Of a stretch of 38,521 nt of DNA, positions 32,774 through 38,521 are shown piece by piece. A program made the position numbers and the translations under genes. The notes under the pieces were generated by a model. The model saw only the letters and a program-made list of their open reading frames with translations. It was not told where the DNA came from and did not search any database. The stretch is taken from contig CAKTQP010000018.1 of assembly GCA_934597165.1 (NCBI GenBank), forward strand, positions 1 through 38,521. Direction: 5' to 3'. The DNA is from an uncultured Oscillospiraceae bacterium (GTDB lineage Bacteria > Bacillota > Clostridia > Oscillospirales > Oscillospiraceae). Numbering within the stretch: position 1 is the stretch's first letter; every line of letters begins with the position of its first letter.

Positions 32774-33556
32774 TCAGAGGGGCCAATCCAGCAGGCGGAT
32801 GGCGTTGTCGCAGTAGATGGCCTGTCGCTCCTCCGGCGTCAGGGGGAGCGCTTCTAAGTAGGTCAGCATGTCCTCCGGCAGGGCGTAGGGGAAGTCGCTG
32901 CCGAAGAGGACCCGTTCCACGCCGAACCCCTCCAGCTGGCGCAGGAAATCGTCCGGCTGGATGAGCAGGGGGGACAGGGAGGTATCCACGTAGACGGGCA
33001 AGTCCATGGCGATGGCACGCTCTTCCTTGGTGATGCGGGTGCCGCCCATGTGGGACAGCACCACCGGTGCGCCTTTAAATTGTGCCGCCATGGGCAGGTA
33101 GACACTGGGGGTCAGCTGGGGCACCTTGGAGGAAAAGGAAATGCCGGAGTGGAGGACGGTGATGAGTCCTAAATCGCCGATTTTGTTGTACAATGGCTTG
33201 TATTTCGGGTCTTCAAGGTCAAAAATCTGCAATTCCGGGTGCAGCTTCACCCCATTGACCCCCTGGTGCTTCAGCTCCTCCAGCTGTTCCAGCACGTCGG
33301 GACTGTCCGGGTGGATGGCGGCCAGAGTGAGGTAGGTGGGGGACTGGAGCTGGAAGGCGAAGTCGTTCACGTGGGACACGGTGTCCGGCCGGAAGGCCAC
33401 AGGCAGGTTGACCATGCGGTCAACGCCGGCCAGCTTTTCGTGGGCGAAGAGGTTTTCCGGCGTGGGGGAAGGGATGGGGCGGATTTTTGCGAAGTTGTAC
33501 ACCACGCGTCCGGCCAGGGGAGTGGGGAAGGCGTGGGTGTGGAAGTCGATCAGCAT
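32774..33556 (-). CDS. amidohydrolase-family metal-dependent hydrolase
   Basis: A 260-residue TIM-barrel hydrolase of the amidohydrolase-2 type. The N-terminal metal-binding DFHTHAF (His6, His8), the GVKLHPE histidine, the LSHMGG histidine and the LFGSDFPY aspartate give the expected metal and catalytic ligands in order. Members include decarboxylases and lactonases; the substrate cannot be told from the sequence. Its first seven bases overlap the end of the RluA-like gene upstream, and its AAAGGA ribosome binding site lies within that gene, so the two are translationally coupled. A functional link between the pair is not obvious. Confidence 0.87.
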   Translation of the reverse strand: MLIDFHTHAFPTPLAGRVVYNFAKIRPIPSPTPENLFAHEKLAGVDRMVNLPVAFRPDTVSHVNDFAFQLQSPTYLTLAAIHPDSPDVLEQLEELKHQGVNGVKLHPELQIFDLEDPKYKPLYNKIGDLGLITVLHSGISFSSKVPQLTPSVYLPMAAQFKGAPVVLSHMGGTRITKEERAIAMDLPVYVDTSLSPLLIQPDDFLRQLEGFGVERVLFGSDFPYALPEDMLTYLEALPLTPEERQAIYCDNAIRLLDWPL

Positions 33557-34488
33557 GAGGTGTCCTTTCCAAAATCGAGGGTGGCAGGGTCGGGGTAGCG
33601 ATAGTGGGGGAAGAGGGCGGTGAAATCGGGTGGCGGTGGGGTGGTAAACTCCAGTTTTTCACCCGTTATGGGATGGAGAAAAGAGAGGTGCCAGGAGTGT
33701 AGCGCAGTGCGGCCGATGACCTCCGGTTCCTCCTGTCCATAGAGGAAATCGCCCAGCAGCGGCCAGCCGATGGAGGCCATGTGGACGCGAATCTGATGGG
33801 TGCGTCCGGTGGCCAATTTCAGCGCCAGGAGGGCGCGATCGCCGCGGCGTTCCAGCAGCTGAAAATAGGTCAGCGCAGGCGCGCCGTCGGGACGAATTTC
33901 CCGCTTCAAAACACTGTCTTTTTGACGTGCGATAGGGGCGTTTACGAAATGTTGTACCAGTGGCACGAAACAGTGGCAACACGCTGTATATATCCTAGAA
34001 AAAGATTGGGTGTGCAGTTGTAATTTTAGCAGTTCTTGGGTGTATCCGTCCTTCGCCACGCACATGAGACCGGAGGTGGAACGATCCAGCCGATTCACCG
34101 GCCGATAGGTGTGGGGCGTGCCGTTTTGCAGGTAATGCCAGGTCAAAAAGTTGCCCAACGAGTCCTCATGATGCTCCGGTCCGGGGTGGACGGGGACGTA
34201 GGGAGGCTTGTTCACCACCAGGAGATGTTCGTCCTCGTAGAGGAGGTCTAGAGGGCCTTCACAGGGGACGATATCCGAAGGTGGATCGGGAGGCAAATTC
34301 AGGGTAAGTCTCTGTCCGACGGACACACGCTGGTCTAAAAAGGCGCGCACACCGTCCAGCAGGATCCCGTCCGGCAGGTACTTCAGCTGCTTGACCAGGC
34401 GGGCGGAGCAGCGGCAGTCTGTGCGCAGGAGGCGGGAGAGGCGATGGCCGTCCTGTTCTGGGGTGATTGAAAAGGTGAGTGTTGACAA
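33550..34488 (-). CDS. RluA-family RNA pseudouridine synthase
   Basis: Converts uridine to pseudouridine in rRNA or tRNA. The 312-residue protein has an S4-like N-terminal region (about 13-75), the catalytic block NRLDRSTSGL with the active-site Asp (HRLDR in most relatives, here Asn for His), and ATGRTHQIRVHM near the C-terminus. The start is TTG at 34488 with GGGAGG upstream; its promoter is TTGACA-18-TATCCT. The part around 33905-34030 looks more AT-rich than the rest but stays in frame. The target base is not predictable. It overlaps the downstream amidohydrolase gene. Confidence 0.93.
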   Translation of the reverse strand: MSTLTFSITPEQDGHRLSRLLRTDCRCSARLVKQLKYLPDGILLDGVRAFLDQRVSVGQRLTLNLPPDPPSDIVPCEGPLDLLYEDEHLLVVNKPPYVPVHPGPEHHEDSLGNFLTWHYLQNGTPHTYRPVNRLDRSTSGLMCVAKDGYTQELLKLQLHTQSFSRIYTACCHCFVPLVQHFVNAPIARQKDSVLKREIRPDGAPALTYFQLLERRGDRALLALKLATGRTHQIRVHMASIGWPLLGDFLYGQEEPEVIGRTALHSWHLSFLHPITGEKLEFTTPPPPDFTALFPHYRYPDPATLDFGKDTSC

Positions 34489-34531
34489 TTTCGGTGATCC
34501 TCCCGGTTCGGAAACAGAATAAACAAATCTA

Positions 34532-34561
34532 AGGATAGCGCAGGAGCGGGAACGGTGTCAA
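34532..34561 (-). promoter_or_regulatory. promoter of the pseudouridine synthase gene
   Basis: On the minus strand TTGACA (34561-34556), 18-bp spacer, TATCCT (34537-34532). It lies back to back with the hemW promoter. Confidence 0.7.
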
Positions 34562-34590
34562 GGTTTGCGTGAATTTCGTCAGGATTCCAG

Positions 34591-34618
34591 TTGCAAAATC
34601 CCCATAATCCTTTATAAT
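34591..34618 (+). promoter_or_regulatory. hemW: hemW promoter
   Basis: TTGCAA (34591-34596), 16-bp spacer, TATAAT (34613-34618), 51 bp before the hemW ATG. Confidence 0.7.
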
Positions 34619-34669
34619 GTTACCAGATTACCAGAAACGGGGCCTGTGCCCTGGAGGAGAGGAACGGCA

Positions 34670-35989
34670 ATGAAAAAACAAATTCGCCAGCACCAAAAAC
34701 GAGAGCTGAAATTACAGCGGAAACGGATGCGAGACCTGCGGGGACGCAGGTTGGGGCTGTACATCCACGTGCCCTTCTGCCGGCGAAAATGCGACTACTG
34801 CGACTTCTACTCCCTGGCCAACAGCGAGGATCGGATGCAGGATTACGTCCGGGCGCTGCTGCTGAACCTGGAGGAGCTGGCGCCCCGGACAGAGGGGTAT
34901 GTGCTGGACACCATCTATCTGGGCGGCGGCACCCCCAGCATTTTGCCGGAGAGCGCCCTGAAGCAGCTGTTCAAGGCCATCCACAAGGAGTATCACCTGG
35001 CCAGAGACTGCGAGATCACCGTAGAGGTGAACCCGGACAGCGTGACCCCGTCCCTGCTGCGTACCCTGCGCCACGGCGGCGTGAACCGCATCTCCATGGG
35101 GGTGCAGTCCGCCCACGACGAGGAGCTGTCCCTGCTGAACCGGCTGCACACCTTTGAGCAGGCGGAACGGGCTGTGGGAATGATCCGAAAGGCCGGGTTC
35201 CAGAATCTGAACCTGGACTTGATCTTCGGACTGCCCGACCAGACCATGGAGGCGTGGCAGGAGTCGGTGGAGGCCATTTTGGCGCTGGAGCCGGAGCACA
35301 TCTCCATGTACGCCCTGACGTTGGAGGAGGGGACGCCCCTGTGGCAGCGGCAGGATGAGCTGAATCTGGTGAGCAATGACGACCAGGCGGACGAATATCT
35401 GTGGGCGGTGAACCGGCTGGCGGAGATGGGTTATGAACAGTACGAGGTGTCCAACTTCGCCAAGGAGGGGTATCGCTCTCGGCACAATATGAAGTATTGG
35501 ATGGGACAGGAGTATGTGGGGGTTGGGCCTTCCGCTCACTCTGACTTTGGCGGTCGCCGGTACAGCTATGTGCGGGATCTGGAAGGGTATATTTCCGGGA
35601 TGCTCAATGGCGGCGTCATCGTGGACAGTTCGGAGATGATCCCGCCGGAGGAACGGGGATATGAATATCTGATGCTCCGGATGCGCACGGTGGAAGGCAT
35701 TGAAGGGAACGAGTACGGCAGCACCTTCCGGATGAATTTCACGCCGGTGGAAAAGAAGCTGGAGCTGTTCCGGGACAGCGGCTGGGTGGTGCAGGAGGAC
35801 AACGGCCGGTGGCACTTTACCCCCACCGGGTTCCTGCTCTCCAACCAGCTCATCGGCGAGCTGTTGGAGTCCCAGGAGGAGAACCGGCTGGAAGTGATGT
35901 TGGCCACTCATCGGGCGCAGCAGGCAGCTGAGGCGGCGGAGGCGGCGGCAAAGGAAGCGGCTGAGAAAGAGGCGTCGGTGGAGGCGTAA
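34670..35989 (+). CDS. hemW: radical SAM protein HemW (heme chaperone, formerly HemN-like)
   Basis: A 439-residue radical SAM protein. The cluster motif CRRKCDYC (Cys37, 41, 44) follows YIHVPF, and IYLGGGTPSIL and GVQSAHDEELSLLNR are standard HemW/HemN motifs. Phe follows in CDYCDF, as in HemW, rather than the fourth Cys of true HemN oxidases, so a heme-inserting chaperone is the better call. Two features stand out: a basic N-terminal extension of about 27 residues before LGLYIHVPF, and an Ala/Glu-rich helical C-terminal tail. The ATG at 34670 follows GGAGAGGAA; an ORF start at 34565 lies upstream of the promoter and is rejected. Confidence 0.93.
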   Translation: MKKQIRQHQKRELKLQRKRMRDLRGRRLGLYIHVPFCRRKCDYCDFYSLANSEDRMQDYVRALLLNLEELAPRTEGYVLDTIYLGGGTPSILPESALKQLFKAIHKEYHLARDCEITVEVNPDSVTPSLLRTLRHGGVNRISMGVQSAHDEELSLLNRLHTFEQAERAVGMIRKAGFQNLNLDLIFGLPDQTMEAWQESVEAILALEPEHISMYALTLEEGTPLWQRQDELNLVSNDDQADEYLWAVNRLAEMGYEQYEVSNFAKEGYRSRHNMKYWMGQEYVGVGPSAHSDFGGRRYSYVRDLEGYISGMLNGGVIVDSSEMIPPEERGYEYLMLRMRTVEGIEGNEYGSTFRMNFTPVEKKLELFRDSGWVVQEDNGRWHFTPTGFLLSNQLIGELLESQEENRLEVMLATHRAQQAAEAAEAAAKEAAEKEASVEA

Positions 35990-35997
35990 AAACGGGG

Positions 35998-36026
35998 TTG
36001 CTTTTTCAGATTGGTTAACTTATACT
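35998..36026 (+). promoter_or_regulatory. promoter of the AhpD-like gene
   Basis: TTGCTT (35998-36003), 17-bp spacer, TATACT (36021-36026), starting nine bases after the hemW stop. Confidence 0.65.
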
Positions 36027-36067
36027 AAAAGAAGTGTTTTGTGATACTTATTTTAGGAGGTTATCCC

Positions 36068-36424
36068 ATGGAAAACGTAAGAGACATTTTGAATGACTTT
36101 ATGAATGGCCTTAACACCATCTCCAAGGAAGAGGGCATGACCGTCCAGGCTTTCATGAGCCTGCAGAACGCTGCCTTTGAAGCCAGCGCACTGGACGTGA
36201 AGACCAAGGAACTGATCAGCGTGGGCATCGCCGCCTACAATCGCTGCAAGTACTGCATCGTGGTACACGTGTACAACGCCTACCAGGCAGGCGCAACCCG
36301 TCAGGAGATCCTGGACGCTGCCATGGTCGCCGCAGGCGGCTTCGGCGCAGGCCCCAGCATGGCTTATTCTTCCACCTATCTGCTGGCAGCCGTGAACGAA
36401 TTCGAACACGACTTCGACAAGTAA
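36068..36424 (+). CDS. carboxymuconolactone decarboxylase/AhpD-family protein
   Basis: A 118-residue all-helical protein. The AhpD signature CKYCIVVHVYNAYQAG is present with Cys60, Cys63 and His67 (CxxCxxxH), the redox-active site that reduces peroxides through disulfide exchange in AhpD-like proteins. This makes an antioxidant role more likely than a decarboxylase one. TAGGAGG lies eight bases before the ATG at 36068. It has its own promoter and terminator, and codons are of the preferred type, suggesting good expression. Confidence 0.92.
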   Translation: MENVRDILNDFMNGLNTISKEEGMTVQAFMSLQNAAFEASALDVKTKELISVGIAAYNRCKYCIVVHVYNAYQAGATRQEILDAAMVAAGGFGAGPSMAYSSTYLLAAVNEFEHDFDK

Positions 36425-36451
36425 GATGTTCAAGTAAAAATGCTGTTTTTG

Positions 36452-36482
36452 ACCGCTCTCCACTTGGAGGGCGGTTTTTTTC
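36452..36482 (+). terminator. terminator of the AhpD-like gene
   Basis: 10-bp stem with one G-T pair (36452-36461 with 36466-36475), ACTT loop, followed by a run of about six more T residues. Confidence 0.9.
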
Positions 36483-36532
36483 TGGGCGAATGGGACATAC
36501 TGTGGAAAAGCCAGGAAAGGGGTTGCATTTGG

Positions 36533-36979
36533 ATGGATATGACCGACCAGGACTATGGGAAATTGGTCAACGAGAAATCAAAACCGTCTCCTATGTGGAA
36601 GAATATGCTGTGGGCGTTTGTGGTGGGCGGTCTGATCTGCTGCATCGGACAGGCGTTCCAGGAGTGGTATCAGAATATGGGGCTGAGCAAGACGGACGCC
36701 GGGACGGCGGTGACCATCACGCTGGTGCTCCTCTCCGCCCTGCTCACCGGCTTGGACATCTATGCCAAGCTCGCCAAGCATGCCGGAGCGGGGACGCTGG
36801 TGCCGGTGACCGGGTTTGCAAACTCGGTGGTGGCGCCGGCCATGGAGTTCAAGAGCGAGGGATTTGTCACCGGCATGGCGGCCAAGATGTTCACCATCGC
36901 CGGGCCGGTCATCGTGTTCGGTATCGGTTCCAGTGTTATCTATGGCATCATCCTACAGTTGATCGGAATGGGACAGTGA
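36533..36979 (+). CDS. spoVAC: stage V sporulation protein AC
   Basis: A 148-residue membrane protein, part of the channel that carries Ca-dipicolinate into the spore and acts in its release at germination. The sequence AFVVGGLICCIGQ, the GLDIYAKLAKHAGAGTLVPVTGFANSV block and AMEFKSEGFVTGMAAKMF match SpoVAC closely, and the length matches the Bacillus protein (150). The ATG at 36533 has AAAGGGG about ten bases upstream. A CATACTG heptamer at 36496 resembles a sigma-G -10, but no fitting -35 is present. spoVAD and spoVAE, its usual partners, do not follow. Confidence 0.95.
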   Translation: MDMTDQDYGKLVNEKSKPSPMWKNMLWAFVVGGLICCIGQAFQEWYQNMGLSKTDAGTAVTITLVLLSALLTGLDIYAKLAKHAGAGTLVPVTGFANSVVAPAMEFKSEGFVTGMAAKMFTIAGPVIVFGIGSSVIYGIILQLIGMGQ

Positions 36980-36981
36980 GT

Positions 36982-37083
36982 ATGGCAAAACAGGGAATGA
37001 AGCGGCCGGATTGGACGCCCAAGGGGTCGAAGAACGAGGAAAAGCCCGTGCCGGAGGTGCGGGGAAAAGGGAAGCGGAAATAG
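36982..37083 (+). CDS. 33-residue basic protein after spoVAC
   Basis: A short ORF starting two bases after the spoVAC stop and ending just before the shared terminator. The product begins MAKQGMKRPDWTPKG, has a central PVPEVRGK and ends in a Lys/Arg-rich tail; about a third of its residues are Lys or Arg. The ribosome binding site is poor, so it would depend on coupling to spoVAC. Tight spacing, position before the terminator and the ordered motif argue for a real gene; I believe similar small basic proteins occur near spore genes in Clostridia but cannot confirm it. Function unknown. Confidence 0.55.
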   Translation: MAKQGMKRPDWTPKGSKNEEKPVPEVRGKGKRK

Positions 37084-37089
37084 GACGCG

Positions 37090-37123
37090 ATGCCGTAGGT
37101 TTTACACCTGCGGCATTGTTTTT
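37090..37123 (+). terminator. terminator of the spoVAC unit
   Basis: 11-bp stem with one G-T pair (37090-37100 with 37106-37116), TTTAC loop, followed by TGTTTTTT. Confidence 0.88.
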
Positions 37124-37144
37124 TGGTCAGATTTTCGGTATAAT
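37116..37144 (+). promoter_or_regulatory. promoter of the small membrane-protein gene
   Basis: TTGTTT (37116-37121), 17-bp spacer, TATAAT (37139-37144). The -35 is the T-run of the preceding terminator. Confidence 0.65.
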
Positions 37145-37185
37145 GGCGTCAAAAACTTTGTTTTTTGCAAGAGGGAGGAATTAAA

Positions 37186-37470
37186 ATGTCAAATAGTACA
37201 TTGGGCATCATCCGTATCCTGGCGGGATTGATCGTCCTGCTGCTCATCCAGCCCTATCTGAGTCGGCTGAAGTCTCCGGCCTGGGGGGCCATCGTCCCGT
37301 TGGTCATCGTGGGGGCTGGGGTGTACGCCTTTGGGGTGGCGAAACTGCCTTTGACCTTCAGCAGCGGCGTCATCGTCCTGGTGCCCCTCCTGTGGACGCT
37401 GCTGGACTGGCGGCGGGGACGGCAGATCTACCACGCCAAGCAGGCTGCTGGAGACGAGAAGGCGTCGTGA
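37186..37470 (+). CDS. small integral membrane protein, 94 residues
   Basis: No family is recognised. Three hydrophobic segments are visible (about 7-25, 34-53 and 58-74), separated by short polar turns, followed by a basic cytoplasmic-type tail (WRRGRQIYHAKQ). The ATG at 37186 follows GGGAGGAA by seven bases. It has its own promoter and terminator, so it is a single-gene unit. The composition suggests a simple membrane protein with no obvious catalytic residue. Confidence 0.8.
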   Translation: MSNSTLGIIRILAGLIVLLLIQPYLSRLKSPAWGAIVPLVIVGAGVYAFGVAKLPLTFSSGVIVLVPLLWTLLDWRRGRQIYHAKQAAGDEKAS

Positions 37471-37482
37471 CGGCGGCAGTGG

Positions 37483-37520
37483 ACAGCTCTCATCGGATGA
37501 CTGCGATGGGAGCTGTTTTT
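37483..37520 (+). terminator. terminator of the small membrane-protein gene
   Basis: 13-bp stem with one G-T pair (37483-37495 with 37504-37516), 8-nt loop, followed by more T residues (to 37520). Confidence 0.88.
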
Positions 37521-37549
37521 CGTGCGGAAAAATTTTTTCCACTTCCCCC

Positions 37550-37580
37550 TTGACTCTGACACTGTGTCAGGCCTTATCCT
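37550..37580 (+). promoter_or_regulatory. MerR-type operator-promoter
   Basis: TTGACT (37550-37555), an overlong 19-bp spacer, TATCCT (37575-37580). In the spacer is a perfect inverted repeat CTGACAC-T-GTGTCAG (37556-37562 with 37564-37570). The 19-bp spacer with a dyad between the hexamers is the hallmark of promoters activated by DNA distortion by a bound MerR-family protein, so the downstream gene probably controls itself. Confidence 0.85.
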
Positions 37581-37622
37581 CTCCTTGAGCTCAGAAATCA
37601 GAACCAGCACGGAGGTACCGCT

Positions 37623-38444
37623 ATGCTGAAGATCGGTGAATTTTCCAAACTGTCCAGAGTCAGTGTCCGCATGCTGCGCCACTACGACCAGAAAGGGCTG
37701 CTGACCCCCTCCGAGATCGACCCGATGACCGGGTATCGCTACTACAGCGAGAACCAGCTGTCCCAGGTGTTCCGCATCACAGCGCTGAAGGATCTGGGGT
37801 TCAGCCTGGCCGCCATCCGGGAGATCCTGACCATCTACGATGACCGGGAGGCCTTGGACGCCTACTTGAAGGTGCGGGAGGCGGAGCTGACCGCTCTGTG
37901 GGAGGACACAACCCAAAAGCTGCGGCTTTTAGAGACAGCGCGGAAACGGTTGAGAAAGGACGACAATATGAAATACAATGTGACAGTCAAGACCCTGCCC
38001 GAACGCTATGCTGCCTGTGTCCGCATGACCCTGCCCCGCTACGAGGACGAAGGGATGGTGTGGAGCGTGCTCTGTTCGGAGACCGCACCCCTGCATCTGG
38101 TGCCCGACGACCCCTGCTATTGCAGCGTGACCTTCCTGGACGGGGAGTTCAAGGAGTCCGACGTGGAGGTGGAAGCCCAGAAGACGGTGAAGGGGACCTA
38201 TCCGGACACCGAACACGTGAAGTTCCGCACCCTGCCGCCGGTGACCGTGGCCAGCTGCGTCTTCCAGGGCGGCTATTCCCACATCGGCGAGGCCAATGAG
38301 GCGGTGGTCGCTTGGCTGGCGGGCAACGGCTACGAGTGCTGCGGCCCCATGTTCAACATCTACCACGTCAGTCCGGCAGAGACCCAGAATCCGGACGAGT
38401 TTGTCACGGAGGTCTGCTACCCGGTGCGCAAGCGGGAGGGCTGA
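37623..38444 (+). CDS. MerR-family multidrug-type regulator with GyrI-like effector domain
   Basis: A 273-residue transcriptional activator of the BmrR type. Residues 1-70 are the MerR winged helix (MLKIGEFSKLSRVSVRMLRH, then GYRYYSENQLSQV), 75-110 a dimerising coiled coil, and about 115-270 a GyrI-like ligand-binding domain (KTLPERYAACVRMTLPRYED; the late CGPMFNIYH). Such proteins sense hydrophobic cationic drugs or similar ligands. GGAGG lies seven bases before the ATG. Its promoter carries the 19-bp-spaced dyad. No transporter gene follows within the window, so its further target, if any, is to the right or elsewhere. Confidence 0.94.
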   Translation: MLKIGEFSKLSRVSVRMLRHYDQKGLLTPSEIDPMTGYRYYSENQLSQVFRITALKDLGFSLAAIREILTIYDDREALDAYLKVREAELTALWEDTTQKLRLLETARKRLRKDDNMKYNVTVKTLPERYAACVRMTLPRYEDEGMVWSVLCSETAPLHLVPDDPCYCSVTFLDGEFKESDVEVEAQKTVKGTYPDTEHVKFRTLPPVTVASCVFQGGYSHIGEANEAVVAWLAGNGYECCGPMFNIYHVSPAETQNPDEFVTEVCYPVRKREG

Positions 38445-38459
38445 TTCTCACATTTCCCC

Positions 38460-38488
38460 TTTTCCTTCCTTTGATTTCCTGATATAAT
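38460..38488 (+). promoter_or_regulatory. possible promoter of a gene beyond the right edge
   Basis: TATAAT at 38483-38488 with a poor -35 (TTTTCC, 38460-38465) at 17 bp. No gene start is visible before the window ends. Confidence 0.35.
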
Positions 38489-38521
38489 GGAGTCAGTTCC
38501 CCGAAAACCTGCCGTCCGGTG

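Overview
The window looks like a chromosomal segment of a GC-rich, spore-forming clostridial Firmicute, probably of the Oscillospiraceae type. The evidence is indirect: AGGAGG-like ribosome binding sites precede almost every gene, some starts are TTG or GTG, there are spore genes (spmA, spmB, spoVAC), a CIRCE operator, a MurE with the meso-diaminopimelate signature, and a small clostridial 2[4Fe-4S] ferredoxin. No rRNA, tRNA, CRISPR array, prophage or insertion sequence was seen. Almost everything is housekeeping, arranged in short operons with clear -35/-10 promoters and hairpin terminators.

Layout. 1-2.3 kb (minus strand): the end of an arginine operon (argG, then argH running off the edge) and a 56-residue ferredoxin. 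2.5-5.2 kb: a 67-residue unknown protein (plus), a PutP-type sodium/solute symporter and a TetR regulator (both minus). 5.4-7.7 kb (plus): dapF-murE, which make and use meso-DAP for peptidoglycan. 7.7-7.9 kb: a dense run of non-coding hairpins. 8.0-15.7 kb (minus): a protein quality-control block, hsp20 (under a perfect CIRCE site), clpB, a ClC-family transporter and clpC, with repeated palindromic elements between genes. 15.8-17 kb (plus): two membrane proteins (DUF975-like and DUF3592-like). 17-20.1 kb (minus): metF and ftsH.

20.4-23.6 kb (plus): rlmB followed by a 796-residue membrane protein that has the topology of a P1B-type ATPase but has lost the catalytic motifs; this is the most unusual gene here. 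23.6-27.3 kb: an SDR reductase (minus), a HAD phosphatase and an EF-G-like GTPase (plus). 27.4-30 kb (plus): a frameshifted pyridoxamine-oxidase-like gene, then a tRNA methyltransferase, a LURP-one-like protein and rsmI. 30-32.7 kb: an AbrB-like regulator with a Cys4 tail (minus), spmA-spmB behind a sporulation-type promoter, and birA. 32.8-34.5 kb (minus): an RluA-family pseudouridine synthase overlapping an amidohydrolase. 34.6-38.4 kb (plus): hemW, an AhpD-like protein, spoVAC plus a 33-residue ORF, a small membrane protein, and a MerR-family regulator with a textbook 19-bp-spaced operator.

The strongest leads are the P-type-ATPase-like pseudoenzyme, a dispersed palindromic element whose arms differ between copies but stay complementary, the hairpin array after murE, a 16-bp inverted repeat around the ferredoxin gene, and spoVAC standing without spoVAD/spoVAE. 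Family assignments come from motifs read by eye; no database search was possible.
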